Shown piece by piece: positions 1 to 12,355 of a DNA stretch of 64,000 bases; positions within the stretch are counted from its first letter, which is position 1; each line of letters begins with the position of its first letter. The notes under the pieces are model-generated. The model did not search any database, had not been told where the DNA came from, and saw nothing but the letters and a program-made list of their open reading frames with translations. The DNA is taken from positions 1,973,779 through 2,037,778 of the forward strand of contig QANY01013423.1 in NCBI GenBank assembly GCA_003255025.1, given 5' to 3'. The DNA is from Datisca glomerata (lineage: Eukaryota; Streptophyta; Magnoliopsida; Cucurbitales; Datiscaceae). Position numbers and translations under genes: made by a program.

Positions 1-439
1 GTTGTATAGGTGTGAAATGAAGATTCTAAGAAAGGGCTTGTTACCATTTTGAGTTTGGAACCTATGTATTCTGTCAATGACTTGTGACATAGGATGAAAT
101 AAATAACATGAAGACAATTCCCTTGCTTTCAGTAGTGGAAGTTTTAAGTATGTTATATTGTACACTGGATGTATATTTCGCAGTAGGCTTAGTCATTAGA
201 TATTAGTCGAATCCTAGAGGATTTCACTAGATAGTTGATGAGAGTTTATGTTCTTGTCTATCATGTGAAAATCTTATACCAGTTCGGTATATGGATTCAA
301 ATTTTCAGTTAGATTACTTAAGCAGTAGAACCGCAACAGATCAATTTACAAAAGACTTTAGCCACAATGTCCTTGAGTCACATGTAGAGAACATGAGAGT
401 TAAGCTGATTGTAAACGTGCTTTAGGGCAAGTGGAAGAT
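1..439 (+). pseudogene. 3' end of a decayed Ty1/copia pol (RNase H tail)
   Basis: Short frames interrupted by stops resemble the end of copia RT-RNase H. One stretch around 150-200 reads like the usual 'C-T-x-P-D-x-x-F-A-V-G' block. A later frame (about 255-420) reads Y-M-D-S-N-F-Q, then jumps to D-Q-F-T-K-D-F, so the middle of RNase H seems deleted. The frame stops at about 423 and a purine-rich tract (gggcaagtggaagat) leads directly into an LTR at 440. The rest of the element lies upstream of the window. This is a non-functional remnant, recognised from motif order only. Confidence 0.6.
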
Positions 440-2150
440 TGTTAGGATTGTACCCTAAAAGCACTGGAATTCTATTATATGTCTTAAGATATTTAACTCT
501 GATTAATAATAAATAGTTTATTTTTATATTATATGCAATACATTCTTGTAAACTATCTACAAGCATAACAATAAATGGTTTATGGGGTCTTATGAAGTTT
601 AGCTCACGGGAACAGAGTATTTAACCAAGAGTCATTTGATGACTTGTAAATACTTAATCTTACAATCTAGTCAAGTTGGTCATTTTGCTAATAGAAGATT
701 GTAGTACATTAAATTTATTATGTAGAGTGACTTATATAGGTCACTAGGTGGATTACCTAGTTAATGTACCAATGCATTTGGAATACATTGAAAGGACTAA
801 CGAGTCTGACTTTCAATAATTTATTATCAAATGAAAATCAATACTCATTGTTATTATTTTATGAGTGCTCTCAATCTTAAGAGAGTTATGAGTCATATTT
901 AATAGTTTACTTATTTTGATCTACTAAGAATGAGACTCTATGAGTCAACATATTCTGTAGGTTGGATGACTGAGTTATTAGATAGTGATTCAATAAATTC
1001 TCAGTAGTAGAATCCATAGACACTTTTAATTAAGTGACATAGTAACTCTTAGATAATTCATTTATGTGGTCATAATAAACTAAGTGTTTAGTATATCCGG
1101 TGGAGTACTAGATATTTGATCATTTTACTTGAGAGCATCAAGTATGAAAATTATCATAGTTAACCAATAGAATGAATTTGGAACCTAAGATACCAAGATG
1201 TGTATAAATATTAGGTCGGTAGTAATTATCCTAATTATACACGGTAATATATTATGGAGGGGCATTACATAATGAATAATAGGTCAATGATAGTTACGTC
1301 GAGTAATATAAAATACACTTGAAGTTCAGTTACGATTTTATAGTGGAGTTAATCATAATTAATAACTAATAAATTTGATTATGAGTTTAATCGATAGAGT
1401 TTATTAATTACGTACTCAAATATATTTTTGTCTTACGGTCCGGTCCCCTTACTAACCTCAGATTTAGGTTACGTTGTGACGAGACTTGTTTAATAAACAA
1501 GCGGCTTAACGTGGATACCCTATAATCAACCAAATGATCTAAAAACTAATTTTGTCTTTATTCTAAAAGGCCAATGTTAATTAAAATTAATTTATTTAAT
1601 TTTAATTAATTAATTTAATTAAAAAACAATAACAAAAAAAAAGCAAACAAACAACAGTTGGGAAATTCCCAACCGTTGCTTTGTTTCACATGGGTTACAA
1701 ATTGTAACCCATATGAAGAGATGGCATTCTGAGGCCATTCTTCATAACTCTCTTTGTGTTTCTAGTTTTCACTGGAAGTAATAAAGCTGGTATGGTTGAA
1801 TGTTTTTTTTTTTCTGAAGCCATTTTTTGGTAAATGATTTTTCATATATAGTTTTCATAAAAACACACTTTGGCCAAACAAAATACTTAGAGAGAAAAGA
1901 GTGGAAAAGTTTCATGGTCTGATTTATTTCGAACGCCCACCCGCTCATTATTTTGGCTGACAGTTCAAGAAATAGTTAAGAAGATGATGAGGTTTCGATT
2001 TTTTATCATCACGCTTCAGAATATAATTTTTCTAATCCATAATATAATTATGGTTATTTTTTGAATATTTCAAGATCATGTTTATTCTGATGCGTTGATT
2101 CCTTCATAATAACTATTTTCTTGTAAGAACTTCAGGCTAAAATCCATAAC
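440..2150 (+). repeat. 3' LTR of the truncated copia element (3' boundary uncertain)
   Basis: It starts with TGTTAGGATTGTACCC immediately after the polypurine tract. The AT-rich non-coding sequence that follows is typical of a long copia LTR. I could not place the terminal CA or a target duplication, so the end is a guess between about 2100 and 2260. No gene is visible in it. Confidence 0.45.
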
Positions 2151-2261
2151 CTATAACCATTTAAAGTGATATTTACAAAATTAAAACCCATTTTGTTTTG
2201 TATATAGCAAAGAAATGCTTTTCAAACCCCAGATGATTTCCCCCAAACCCAGTATAGAAAA

Positions 2262-3785
2262 TGTTGGGCATAGTGCCCTCAAATCATGTGTTTAGACATT
2301 TTTAATATAAAATTAATGAAATGTTATTTTTCTTATAATTATTATTTTGAATTATAGTTGAATAATTTATATATAAATATCTAACAATTCCATATTCATT
2401 AATGAGACTATGATCTTATATAATTACGAGAGCATTAAGATCATAGATAATGAATAAAATTATCAGTAACATATTAAAGTATTGAATCTTTAATGAATGG
2501 TTGCTAGTACGGTTCACTAAGCATTATGAATGCGTGTGATTTAGATCCGAATCATTGATGTGGATAGATACTTTAGTGAACGTACTTTATATAATAAGAT
2601 TATATATGATAGGACTGATGTGAATTAATATCTTTATTAACGTGCCGTTTATCATAAATATTTAATACACATCACTTCGATGATCATATGTAGATCAATC
2701 TGAATTCTGAGTAGTCATGAACTCCTATGCATGTCTACTAGTTCAGTCACTTGTTAATGTTTGTTTGTATAACAGGCTAGTGACTTTTGTTTTGAAAATT
2801 CAGTGATATGGATGGCTGAGAACACGATCTTACAAAATTTAAAATTCAAGCTTTCCTAACGAATCTTATATTGGTTCTCTTAAGTGTTAATTCTGGAACT
2901 GAATCGTTATTGAGCTCAAATTTATAATACGATTATAAATTAGTCATTCGCTAGTGAATTAATGGTACTTATGGATCAAGAGGTAATTAGTAGGGTAAAA
3001 TAATAATTTTGATCAACTCTAATTTACGAACCAATAATTGAAGAACAGAACAACATGAAATGATTATATCAATGGACTACACGAGAATACTCTGTAAATA
3101 CATTTTGTAATCTCTAAGAGTCCAGTTTCATATTTATAGTGGAGTAATAATGAATTTAATAAATAACATTATTTAATTAAAGACTTGCAAAACCAATTAT
3201 ATTTCAAGGGCAAATATATAATTATGTATGATTAATTAATTAAATTATTTAATATAATTTTCAGATATTATCATTAACTAATGATATTAATTAATTTTGA
3301 GTTGGGACAAAATACTAATTTATGAAATTAAATAATATTTAATTATTATGAGATAATAATTCAAATTTTGAATCAACTAAATCTGTTGCTTGAACTAACA
3401 GATAAGTTAGTTGATAGATATGATCAAATAAGTTAATTTTTAAAATTAACCAATATCTAGATATTTATCTAATTAAAATAAATAATAAATTTGTAGAAAT
3501 TACCATGTGGCATGTTGGACTACCACCTGTCAATCACAAATTTTGAACAGAGATTGACATAGAACTACTGTAGTGCCACGTGGCACTATAGTGGGACGTG
3601 GTACGCTATGATGTCTCACGACACTACACTGGTGCCTGTGAAACTACAGTGTCGTGTGACACTATAGTGTTGTATAATTACAGTGGGTCCCATTTCAATT
3701 GCACATTTGTAATTAATTTATTATTTTATGTAAATCCCTAAAAAATATGATATACCATTATCTAGAAAATATACTGATCTTATTT
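2262..3785 (+). repeat. 5' LTR of the copia element, missing its 3' part
   Basis: It is collinear with the 3' LTR from TGTTGGGC through a shared 'agtgggtccca' block to about 3780 (matching 9351 to about 10985). After that the two LTRs stop matching, so about 480 bases equivalent to the end of the 3' LTR are missing or replaced here. Confidence 0.8.
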
Positions 3786-5432
3786 TATTGAATTTCCATG
3801 ACTTCATCGGTAGTGGCGTCGACGGCACCATCGTGAAGGACGCCGGCGGTGGTTGATGGCGGTGGTGATGGTGGTGGATGGGGGAGGCGGTGAGAGAGTA
3901 TTATCGTTGGAGGCAATTGTGTCACTGTAAGGGAAGTTTCGCAGAAACCCTGATACCGTGTTACCCTATCCCTGCGATGTGTCGTAAAAACCAAAATCCT
4001 ATCCTTATCTTTTAAGTTTTAAATTTTGAATTTTGAATTTTAAAATTTGAAATTTTATTTTTAAAAGGATGATTATCGATTTTAAATTTATTTTTTTTAA
4101 ATTAAAATTAATTAATTGATTGGGTTTGAGCCAAGTTTGACGGGTTATCAAAATATTTTTTGAATATCAAATTTAATTGATTTTAAAAGGATAATTACTG
4201 TGATCATTTAATTAAGAAAAATAGTTTATCCTAATTGAAAATGTTTTGATCAAAGCTTGAAGATTATGAAAATGAACCTCTAGTGGAGAAGGTGTTATTT
4301 GAGAAATATGTATTATTGAAGTCCTCTTTGTAATTATTTCTATTTTTTAAAGGTTGTAGTTTAGAAATACTCAATAGACACTCGGTTCATCATTTGTTTA
4401 TTTAATTGTTAAATAAGTGTTTATTGATTTGATTGATAACATGACCATACATTAGTCGATCACATACTATACGTGACACCCCACACAGTTTTATTTACTC
4501 ATGCATCTCATTAGTAGAAATATGATTGATTAGGACTTTCCTAATATGTTTATATGAATTGTTTTGAGAAATCGATTGCATGTAAATTGATAAGTTTTAA
4601 TTAGTTAAAACTTGGTAATCACACCACTCTAAGGGTTATAGTAACCTTTAAGACAACCAACTTTATTAAAAGAATTTTATTAAAGTTTGATGAATGTAAT
4701 TAATTAGTTATTCTAAGTTCACCTAATTTTGACTTAGGCTCTTTAGAATGTTAAATGAACTTAGACCAATTAGATTGGATTTACTGTTAATTTTACATTC
4801 ATAGGATTATCTTAACTAGTAATTAATTTGAAATTAATTGATTAGTTAAAATATAAACACATTATCCTAGAATAATGAGTGGAAGAAGGTTGACATGTCA
4901 ATGTAACATATGGTCTCCATTATTAGTAGAACATCGTGAGGTACAGCGAGGTCCTCGAGATGACTTTGTTTTCATCCCTCTAAGGAAGGTTTCGAGCTCT
5001 ATCAATACCAATGTTGAACTTCTTAAGAAGATAGGACTAAGTCATGTAGTTTAGTTTTGACCAACCTTAAGGTGACATATTCTAAATCAAGTCATAGAAT
5101 CTGAAATAATGGGTTACACTCACAAAGTCACGATTAACATTTGAGTAGATAATTGTGGTTTGATCAAATAAGTGATACCTTATTATTAAAAGAAAAAATA
5201 TGAGATATTTTGAATTTTAATTAATAAGGATGAGAATGTCTCATAGACAATCTAAAATTAATCTAACCGACCCTAAGGCGGCACATTAATTGTTAGAATG
5301 TCATATTGTGGATTAGTAAATGTTAAATTTGTGTTTAACATGTTTCATTCATGCATCATGTTTACTTTCTGAATTCTTGATATTTATTTCATTTATATTG
5401 AATTATGTGTGTTTTATTTTTCAGTTATTATT
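3786..5432 (+). other. Unmatched segment between the 5' LTR and gag
   Basis: No convincing coding sequence. At 3800-3990 there is a GC-rich island (GGCGGTGGTGATGG-type) unlike the AT-rich surroundings. Then comes a low-complexity run of aaattttgaatttt words (about 4015-4080), followed by AT-rich leader-like sequence. A TTTTTCAG tract lies 9 bases before the gag ATG and could be a 3' splice site, as is seen in some plant retrotransposon leaders. I did not find a clear primer-binding site. Confidence 0.45.
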
Positions 5433-6327
5433 ATGTCTACCATGGACAACCCTATTACTACTTTACTTGCACTTGAGAAATTAAATGGTGATAATTTCAT
5501 AAGATGGAAGTCAAATTTAAAATTGATGTTAGTTTTTGTGAACCACAGATTTGTTTTTACTGAGGAATGTCTTGAGGAGTCCGCTGCCAATGCCCCTAAG
5601 AATGTTAGGGATGAGTTTGATGCTTAGATTCAATCCAATAATAAAGGTAAGTGCTACATGCTTGTGAGCATGAATAATGTTATGAGAACCAAGCATGAAA
5701 GCATGTAAACGGCCTATGAGATTATAGAATCTTTTCAGGCAATGTTTGGGCAGCAGTCTGATCAAAGTCGTCAAGAGGCTATTAGGGGCTACATGACAAC
5801 CAAGATGAAGAAAGGTACTTATGTGCGTGAACAAGTTTTGAACATGATTAATATAATGTATGAGACAGAAGTACATGGGGTTATCATTGATGAGCGAACT
5901 CAAGTCAACATTATATTTGAATTGCTCACACTTTTTTTTTGTGTTCACCACCAACTATGTTCTGAACAAGTTAAAATTCAGCATGAATCAATTATTTAAC
6001 GAACTACAGACTTTTGAGTCACTCAACAAGAGTATGACCAAAGAGGACGAGGCAAATATTGTTAAGAAAAAACCTTCTTCCAATGTTGTTAAGAATGATA
6101 AAAGGAAGAAGAACAATGATAAGGATAAGAGTAAGAAAAAAAGAGAAAAGAAAACCAAAAAGTCATGCAAGGCGAAGAAGAACAAAGGTGACATCAAATC
6201 CAAGAGAAAATGTTTCCACTGTAAAGTTGAAGGTCACTGAAAGAGAAAGTGTAGCAAGTATCTCTCCGAGCTGAAAAAGAAAGGTAAATGTGATTTACTT
6301 GTACTTGAAGCTTGTTTAGCGGAATAA
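5433..6327 (+). pseudogene. copia gag (nucleocapsid), broken
   Basis: The start M-S-T-M-D-N-P and the block L-N-G-D-N-F-I-R-W-K-S are typical of copia gag (UBN2-type capsid). The reading continues over in-frame stops at about 5625 and 5706 and a shift near 5930. It then enters a very Lys-rich linker and a CX2CX4HX4C zinc knuckle at about 6210-6255. A TGA stop sits inside the knuckle where a Trp codon is normal, directly after the His. The frame ends at 6325-6327. The intact family role is packaging of element RNA; this copy cannot make the full protein. Confidence 0.8.
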
Positions 6328-7740
6328 GATTTGTCATCCTGAATACTGAATTCAGAAGTCACTAATCATGTATGTTCCTCTTTGCAGATGCTTGATTCAG
6401 TAAGAAAGTTTGCTGATGAGAGTTGGCAGTTGTGCGCTCGTGTCAGTGAGAGCATTGGGGACCGTCCATCTTAATTTTGGAAATAATTTTCTTGTTTTGA
6501 ACAATGTTTGTTTTATTCCTGGATTTTTGAGAAATTTGATTTCTCTTTCGTTACTACACGTACAAACTTTTGAAGTTTCTTTTATTAATAATCAGTTTAT
6601 TATTTAAAAAAATGGATTCATATTTGTCATGCTAAAGTTTGAACGGATTGTATATCCTTAAACCACTGGACATGCGTTAAATAATTATGAATTGTTTAAA
6701 GTAGCAAATCCTAATAGTAACAAACGAAAAAAAGTTTCTCATAATGACGATGACACATATCTATGGCATCATAGGTTGGTACATATTAATCTAGATAGAT
6801 TAAATAGATTAACAATTCATGGTGCTTTGAGAGAACTAAAATTTGGGAATCTTGTTTAGAGGGAAAATGACCAAGAGACTTTTCACAGGAAAGGGCCAAA
6901 GAACCACTTGAGCTAGTATATAGTGATGTTTGTGGACCGATCAATATACAAAGTAGATGTGGGTATGAGTATTTTATCATTTTTATTGACGATTACTCTA
7001 GATATGGTTATACTTACCTAATGCATAGAAAGTACAAAACTTTTGGAAAGTTTAAGGACTTCAAAGCTGAAGCTGAAAAAACAATTAGGTAAACCATTGA
7101 AAACATTTAAATCAAATCGTTGTGGTGAATACTTGGATTCAGAATCAAGTATTTACATGATGGATTATGGCATTCTATCCCAACTCACAGCACCTAGAAT
7201 GCCACAGCAAAATGGTGTTTCAGAAAGGAGAAACCGAACCCTATTGGATATGGTTAGGTTTATGTTAAGCTACTCATCATTACCACTCATATTTTGGGGA
7301 TATGTACTTCAGACGGCAACTTACATTTTGAATGTAATGCTTTCTAAATCTGTAAGCAAGACACCTTTAGAGTTATGGAACGACTCTAAACTCAGTTTGC
7401 GTCATTTTCATATATGGAGGTATCCAACTCACGTTCTTAGACCCAAGACTGAAAAATTAGACTCAAGCTCTGAAGTGTGTATATTTGTTGGCTATGCACC
7501 AGAGACTATAAGCATGTACTTTTATAGTCACAATGATCAAAAGGTGTATCGACAAATGTGACATTCCTTGAACACGACTATATGAAAAATTACAAACTTT
7601 CGAAGCAAAGTAGTTCTTGAAGAATTACTGTCTGATGAGATTAGACCACCTTCATCATTAACTGATAAATGACAAATCACAGAAACCATTGTTCCTATTC
7701 AGGAAGCTCTGGTGCAACGTTATAGTGGGAGGGTTGTAAG
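6328..7740 (+). pseudogene. copia protease and integrase, broken
   Basis: A protease-like frame reads I-L-N-S-E-V-T-N-H, where the family has D-S-G-A-T-x-H, so the catalytic Asp and the Gly are lost. A GAG-pre-integrase block Y-L-W-H-H-R-L-V-H-I-N follows at about 6760-6800. The integrase core shows S-D-V-C-G-P-I (first Asp). It then reads S-N-R-C-G-E-Y where S-D-x-G-G-E-F/Y is expected, so the second catalytic Asp is Asn. Q-N-G-V-S-E-R-R-N retains the Glu. Several stops and frameshifts separate these pieces; the longest open stretch is 7043-7561. The family inserts the cDNA copy into the genome. Confidence 0.8.
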
Positions 7741-9336
7741 ATAACTTATTCGCTATGAACTAGAGGCACATGTCCTAGTGTATGACACTGATAAGGATGA
7801 TCCATTAACCTTTAAAGAAGCGATGGAAGATCCTGAAATATAAATGGAATCAATGTATTCTAATTCTGTCTGGGAACTTGTAGATCCACTTGAAGATGTT
7901 AGGCCTATTAGATGTAAATGGAGCTTCAAGAATAAAAGAGGTGCAGATGGGAAAGTAGAGACTTTCAAGGCACTGATGGTAGCCAAAGGTTATACTCAAA
8001 GGGAATGAGTCGATTCTAAAAATACTTTCTCTCCGTTACCATGGTAAAATCTATTCGCATCCTTTTATCCATAGCTGCTAGTTTAGACTATGAAATGTAG
8101 AAAATGGATGTCAATACATCTTTTCTGAATGACTCTCTTGAAAAAAACATCTATATGATGCAACCAGAACGGTTCGTGAAAAAGGGGCAAGATCAGAAAG
8201 TATGTAAGTTGCTTGAATCCATTTATGGATTGAAGCAAGAATCTATATCTTGGAATCATACATTTGATGAAATTATTAAATCGTATGGCTTCGAGCAAAA
8301 TGTTGACGAACCTTGTGGTTATAAATATATCAAAGATATATTAGTTCTTTATGTAGACGATATTTTACTCATTGAGAATGATGCAGAAACTTAATTGAAA
8401 GTAAAGAAGTGGTTAACTGAGAAATTTCAAATGAAAGATTTAGGAGGGTTGAGCTATGTTCTAGGCATCCAAGACCTAAGAGATAGAAAGAACAAGCTCT
8501 TGGCACTTTCTTAAGCATTTTATATTGATAAAGTGTTGGAGAGATTCTCTATGAAAAATTTCAAGAAATGTCAACTACTGACCAGACACGAAATTGTCAT
8601 TTCCAATCAGCAATGTCATAAGACACCTCAAGAGGAAGAGGATATGAAAAATGTTCTTTATGCTTCAGATGTTGGTTACCTCATATATGCAATGTTGTGT
8701 ACGAGACCAAACATTTGTTATGCAGTAGGAATTGTCATTCGTTATCAACCAAATTTTGGTTTAGAACTTTGGATTACAGTAAAACACATTCTCAAGTATT
8801 TTCAGAGAATGAGAAATTATATGCTTATTTATTCAGGTGGAGACATGAACCCTACTGGATATACTGATTCTGATTTTCAATCAGATACGGACAATCGAAA
8901 GTTGACGTTTGGATCAGTATTGACCATAGGTGGAGGAGTTATAGTCTATAGAAGTATTAAACAATCCAGTATTGTAGATTCCACTATGCAAGCCGAATCT
9001 ATGGAGGATTGTGATGTTGCGAAAGAAGCGTTATGACTCAAAAAGTTGTATACTAATCTAAAAGTAGTTCCAGATATGTACAAGCCACCGATCTTGTACT
9101 GTGACAACAGTGGGGTGGTAGCTAATTCTAAAGAACCAAGTAGTCACAAGAGGGGAAAGCACATTGAGAGGAAATATCATAATGTAAGAGAGATCGTACA
9201 CCGAGATAATCTGACTATTATGGAGATAACGTTGGATCAGAACCTAACTGACCCATCTACTGAGACACTTCTTGCGAAATCATTAGAAGGTTATGTACGA
9301 AATATGGGGTTGAGAGAGATGTCACATTTGCTTTAG
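7741..9336 (+). pseudogene. copia reverse transcriptase and RNase H, broken
   Basis: RT_2-type motifs are in order: C-K-W-S-F-K-N-K-R, then M-D-V-N-T-S-F-L-N, then Y-G-L-K-Q-E-S, then L-Y-V-D-D-I (about 8345-8370). The YVDD catalytic pair is intact, although the copies around it carry stops at about 7842, 8007, 8098 and 8392. RNase H follows with Y-T-D-S-D-F (about 8860), A-E-S-M-E and C-D-N-S-G-V-V. The last frame ends with TAG at 9334-9336, just before the polypurine tract. It resembles its family closely but cannot be translated through. Confidence 0.82.
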
Positions 9337-9350
9337 AGCAAGTGAGAGAT
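9337..9350 (+). promoter_or_regulatory. Polypurine tract priming plus-strand DNA
   Basis: The purine-rich string agcaagtgagagat sits directly before the 3' LTR TGTTGG. The equivalent position in the element at the window start has gggcaagtggaagat, so the tract is shared between the two copia families. Confidence 0.6.
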
Positions 9351-11475
9351 TGTTGGGCACAGTGCCCTCAAAACATGTGTTTAGCATTTTTAATATGAAA
9401 TTAAGGAAATTTCATTTTTCTTATAATTGCTCTTTCGAATTATAGTTGAATAATTTATATATAAATATCTAAAAATTCTATATTCATTAATGAGACCATG
9501 ATCTTGTATAAGTACGAGAGAATTAAGATCATAGATAATGAATAAGATAATTTACAACATATTAAAGTATGGAATCTTTAATGAATGGTTGCTAGTATGG
9601 TTCACCAAGCATTATGAATGCGTGTGATCTAGATTAAGATCATTGATATGGATGTACATCTTACTGAAGGTACTTTATATAATTAGATTATATAGGATAA
9701 GACCGATGTGTTTTAATATCTTTATTAACATACCATTTATCATAAAGATTTAATACACATCAAAACTGATGATCATATATAGATCAACCTGAATCCTGAG
9801 TAGTCACAAACTCCTCTGCATGTCTACTGAATGTTTTGATTCACTCGTTAAGGTTTGTTTGTACAACAGGCTAGTAACTTTTATTTTGAAGATTCAGTGA
9901 TAGGGATGGTTGGGAATATGATCTTACACGATTTGGAATCTAAGCTTTCCTAACGGACCGTATATTGGTTCCCTTAGGTGTTAATTCTAGAACTAAATGG
10001 TTATTGGGCTCAAATTTATAATACGATTATATTTTAGTCACTCAGTAGTGAATTAATGGTACTTTAGGATCCAGATGTAATTGGAAGGGTAAAATGGTAA
10101 TTTTGACCAGTTCTAATTTACAAACCAATAATTTGAGGAGATAACTACATGAAATGATTATATCAATAGACTACACGAGAATACTCTGTAAATACATTCT
10201 GTAATCTCTAAGAGTGCAATTTAATATTTATAGTGGAGTAATAATAGATAAATAAGATTATTTAATTAAATAGTTTAATCAATAATCTGGTTTATTAGAG
10301 CTTAGGATTATGGGTCCATGATCACAAGTCACCGTATTACACAGTCTAGGATGTGATTATTTCAAGATATGAGAAAATAACTAACTTGCAAAAAGAATTA
10401 TATTTATAGGACAAGTATAAAAATTATGAGTTTATTATATATGATTAATTAATTAATAATTGATTAATTGAATTATTTAATGTAATCTTCAGAAATTATC
10501 ATTAAATAATAATATCGATTACTTTTGTATTAATCGATAAGTGAGATATCTAATTTATGAAATTAGATGATGTTTAATTATTATGAGATAATAATTCAAA
10601 TTTGGAATCAAATAAATTTGATGTTTGAACTAACAGATAAACTAGTTGATAGAAATGATTTGATAAGTTAATTTTTGAATTAACTGATATCTACAGAAAT
10701 TATATTTACAGAAATTATCACGTGATATGTTGGACTCACATGTCAATCACTAATTTTGAATCAGAGATTGACATGGACTACTATAGTGCCACGTGGCACT
10801 GCAGTGGAACTGTGAAACTACAGTACTGTGAGAGATTGTGACTCCTCATGGCACACTACAGTGCCGTGTAACACTGCAGTGTTATATAATTACAGTGGGT
10901 CCCACTTCAATTGAACATTTGTAATTAATTTATTATTTTATGTAAATCCCTAGAAAATATGATATGTCATTATCTAAAAACTATATTAACAATATTCTAT
11001 TGGCTTTAGTGTCCTGAGAACACAGTTGTAATCAGTGGTGAAATTCTCTGAGATTAAAAGTTAATCAAAAAGCTCTGCGAAGAATTTTTAATTATTTTTC
11101 GATCAGAGTTTTTAGATGCATTGAGTACATCTAGAGATAGAAACATGTTCTTAATATATTCTAAGTGCTCACACACGTTCTAGTGTGTTTGAGAATTGGC
11201 TTGGAAGATCATAGTGTGGATCTTTAAGTCTATCGTTTGTGGGATAGCAAGATCGTTGTATTGCAAGGACGCTTGATTGGACTACAATACGTATATTTTA
11301 TATCCATGTATGTCTTTGATTTAATATATAAATATATAATGGATTCGATCTGAAATGATATTTTTCAATTAATACATTTTCACCTTTGGGATCTGCAACA
11401 ATGCAATCGTTTATTTTATAATTTTTATTTAAAACACCACCACGCCTACACAGTGCGTCACCGCCGATTCCAACA
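9351..11475 (+). repeat. 3' LTR of the copia element (about 2.1 kb)
   Basis: It runs from TGTTGGGCAC to CCAACA and is followed by GAAAC, the right half of the target duplication. The first 1.6 kb match the 5' LTR at 2262; the last 0.48 kb have no partner in the 5' copy. A repeated CACTGTAGTG/CACGTGGCACT-like segment (about 10780-10890) occurs in both LTRs. No gene is visible. Confidence 0.82.
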
Positions 11476-12355
11476 GAAACAAGTTCTAATTTTTATACCC
11501 TAGACAATTTTTCCACAACTTCTAGTACACAATAAATTTTTTATTATAAGATACAAGGAAAAGGGATAAAATAAGAAGAATAATAATGGTACAACAAGTT
11601 GTTTTCTGCGTTAAAAAAAAGAAGAATAGGTACCTCATTGCGTCTCTGAAAAAGATGAAGGAGAATGAGTCGGTGGGTCTCGTACTGAAGAAGAAGCACG
11701 GTTTTGTTAAGTGTGCCTCTGAAGAAAAAGATGGAGAATGAGAGGGAGTGTCTCACTGAAGAAGATGTGAAATTTTCCACGGAAGAAGAAGTAAGTTCGT
11801 TGAAGAAGAAGAAGAAATAGATGAAGAAATAGATGAGGAGGAAGTAAAAAAATTAAGCAAATGAACAGACAAACTTTTTATTTGAGTTGATTTAGTGATG
11901 TAATGACTGCATTGGGAAGACAAGTGAGCAGTACCTTTGAGTTGTATTGATGGGCCAGAGATATAATTTTCTTATATTTGAGAAAGGCGTAAATTTTTTC
12001 AAGGGAAAGTTGGAAAGGGTAGATATTTACAAATAACCCAAATTACTTAAGCCATTTTCGGCGTCCAAGAAAATAGGAGAATGAGAACGTTGAGTACTTG
12101 AAGGGTTCGAGTAGTTTTTATGACTACTTGAACCCTTCAAGTAGTTGTTTTTTTATGAGTCAGCAACCCAAACAACATGTGATGCTTGATGAGTTCAAGT
12201 AGTTGTTTCTGACTACTTGAACACTTCAAGTAGTTGTTTTTATTCTGCCAGTAAGCAATCAGATAATTACTTGAGCCATTTCCTACGTCCAAAAAATAGG
12301 GGAATGGGAACGTTGAGTACTTGAAGGGTTCAAGTATTTTTTTATGACTACTTGA
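11476..12355 (+). repeat. Tandem repeat with palindromes, left part
   Basis: This stretch holds a GAA-rich tract (about 11630-11830) and then units of about 215 bp. Each unit begins 'acttgagccattt..cgtccaa' and contains 'gtacttgaagggttcaagtagt' next to its own inverse. The palindrome ctacttgaacccttcaagtag is present almost perfectly. The same blocks resume after the solo LTR (14274-14860), including the 'ctcatattt..aaataaccc' block, so the two parts were once continuous. No ORF of interest; it may be a non-autonomous transposon or local satellite. Confidence 0.6.

Larger units (their letters stand above)
2262..11475 (+). mobile_element. Degenerate Ty1/copia retrotransposon
   Basis: The element is bounded by related LTRs starting TGTTGGGCA (2262 and 9351). 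The 3' LTR ends in CCAACA (11475), the inverted complement of the TGTTGG start. GAAAA (2257-2261) before the element and GAAAC (11476-11480) after it form a near-perfect 5-bp target duplication. The domain order gag, protease, integrase, RT, RNase H is that of Ty1/copia. Every domain carries stops or frameshifts and catalytic changes, so it is non-autonomous. By eye the two LTRs differ at roughly one position in ten over their first 280 bases, which suggests an old insertion. Confidence 0.88.

Noticed and set aside
3785..3994. Pro-rich minus-strand frame
   Set aside because: It comes from a GC-rich low-complexity island, with no start context or domain.
5529..5954. 141-codon minus-strand frame
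   Set aside because: It is a shadow of the copia gag, which has matching conserved motifs on the plus strand.
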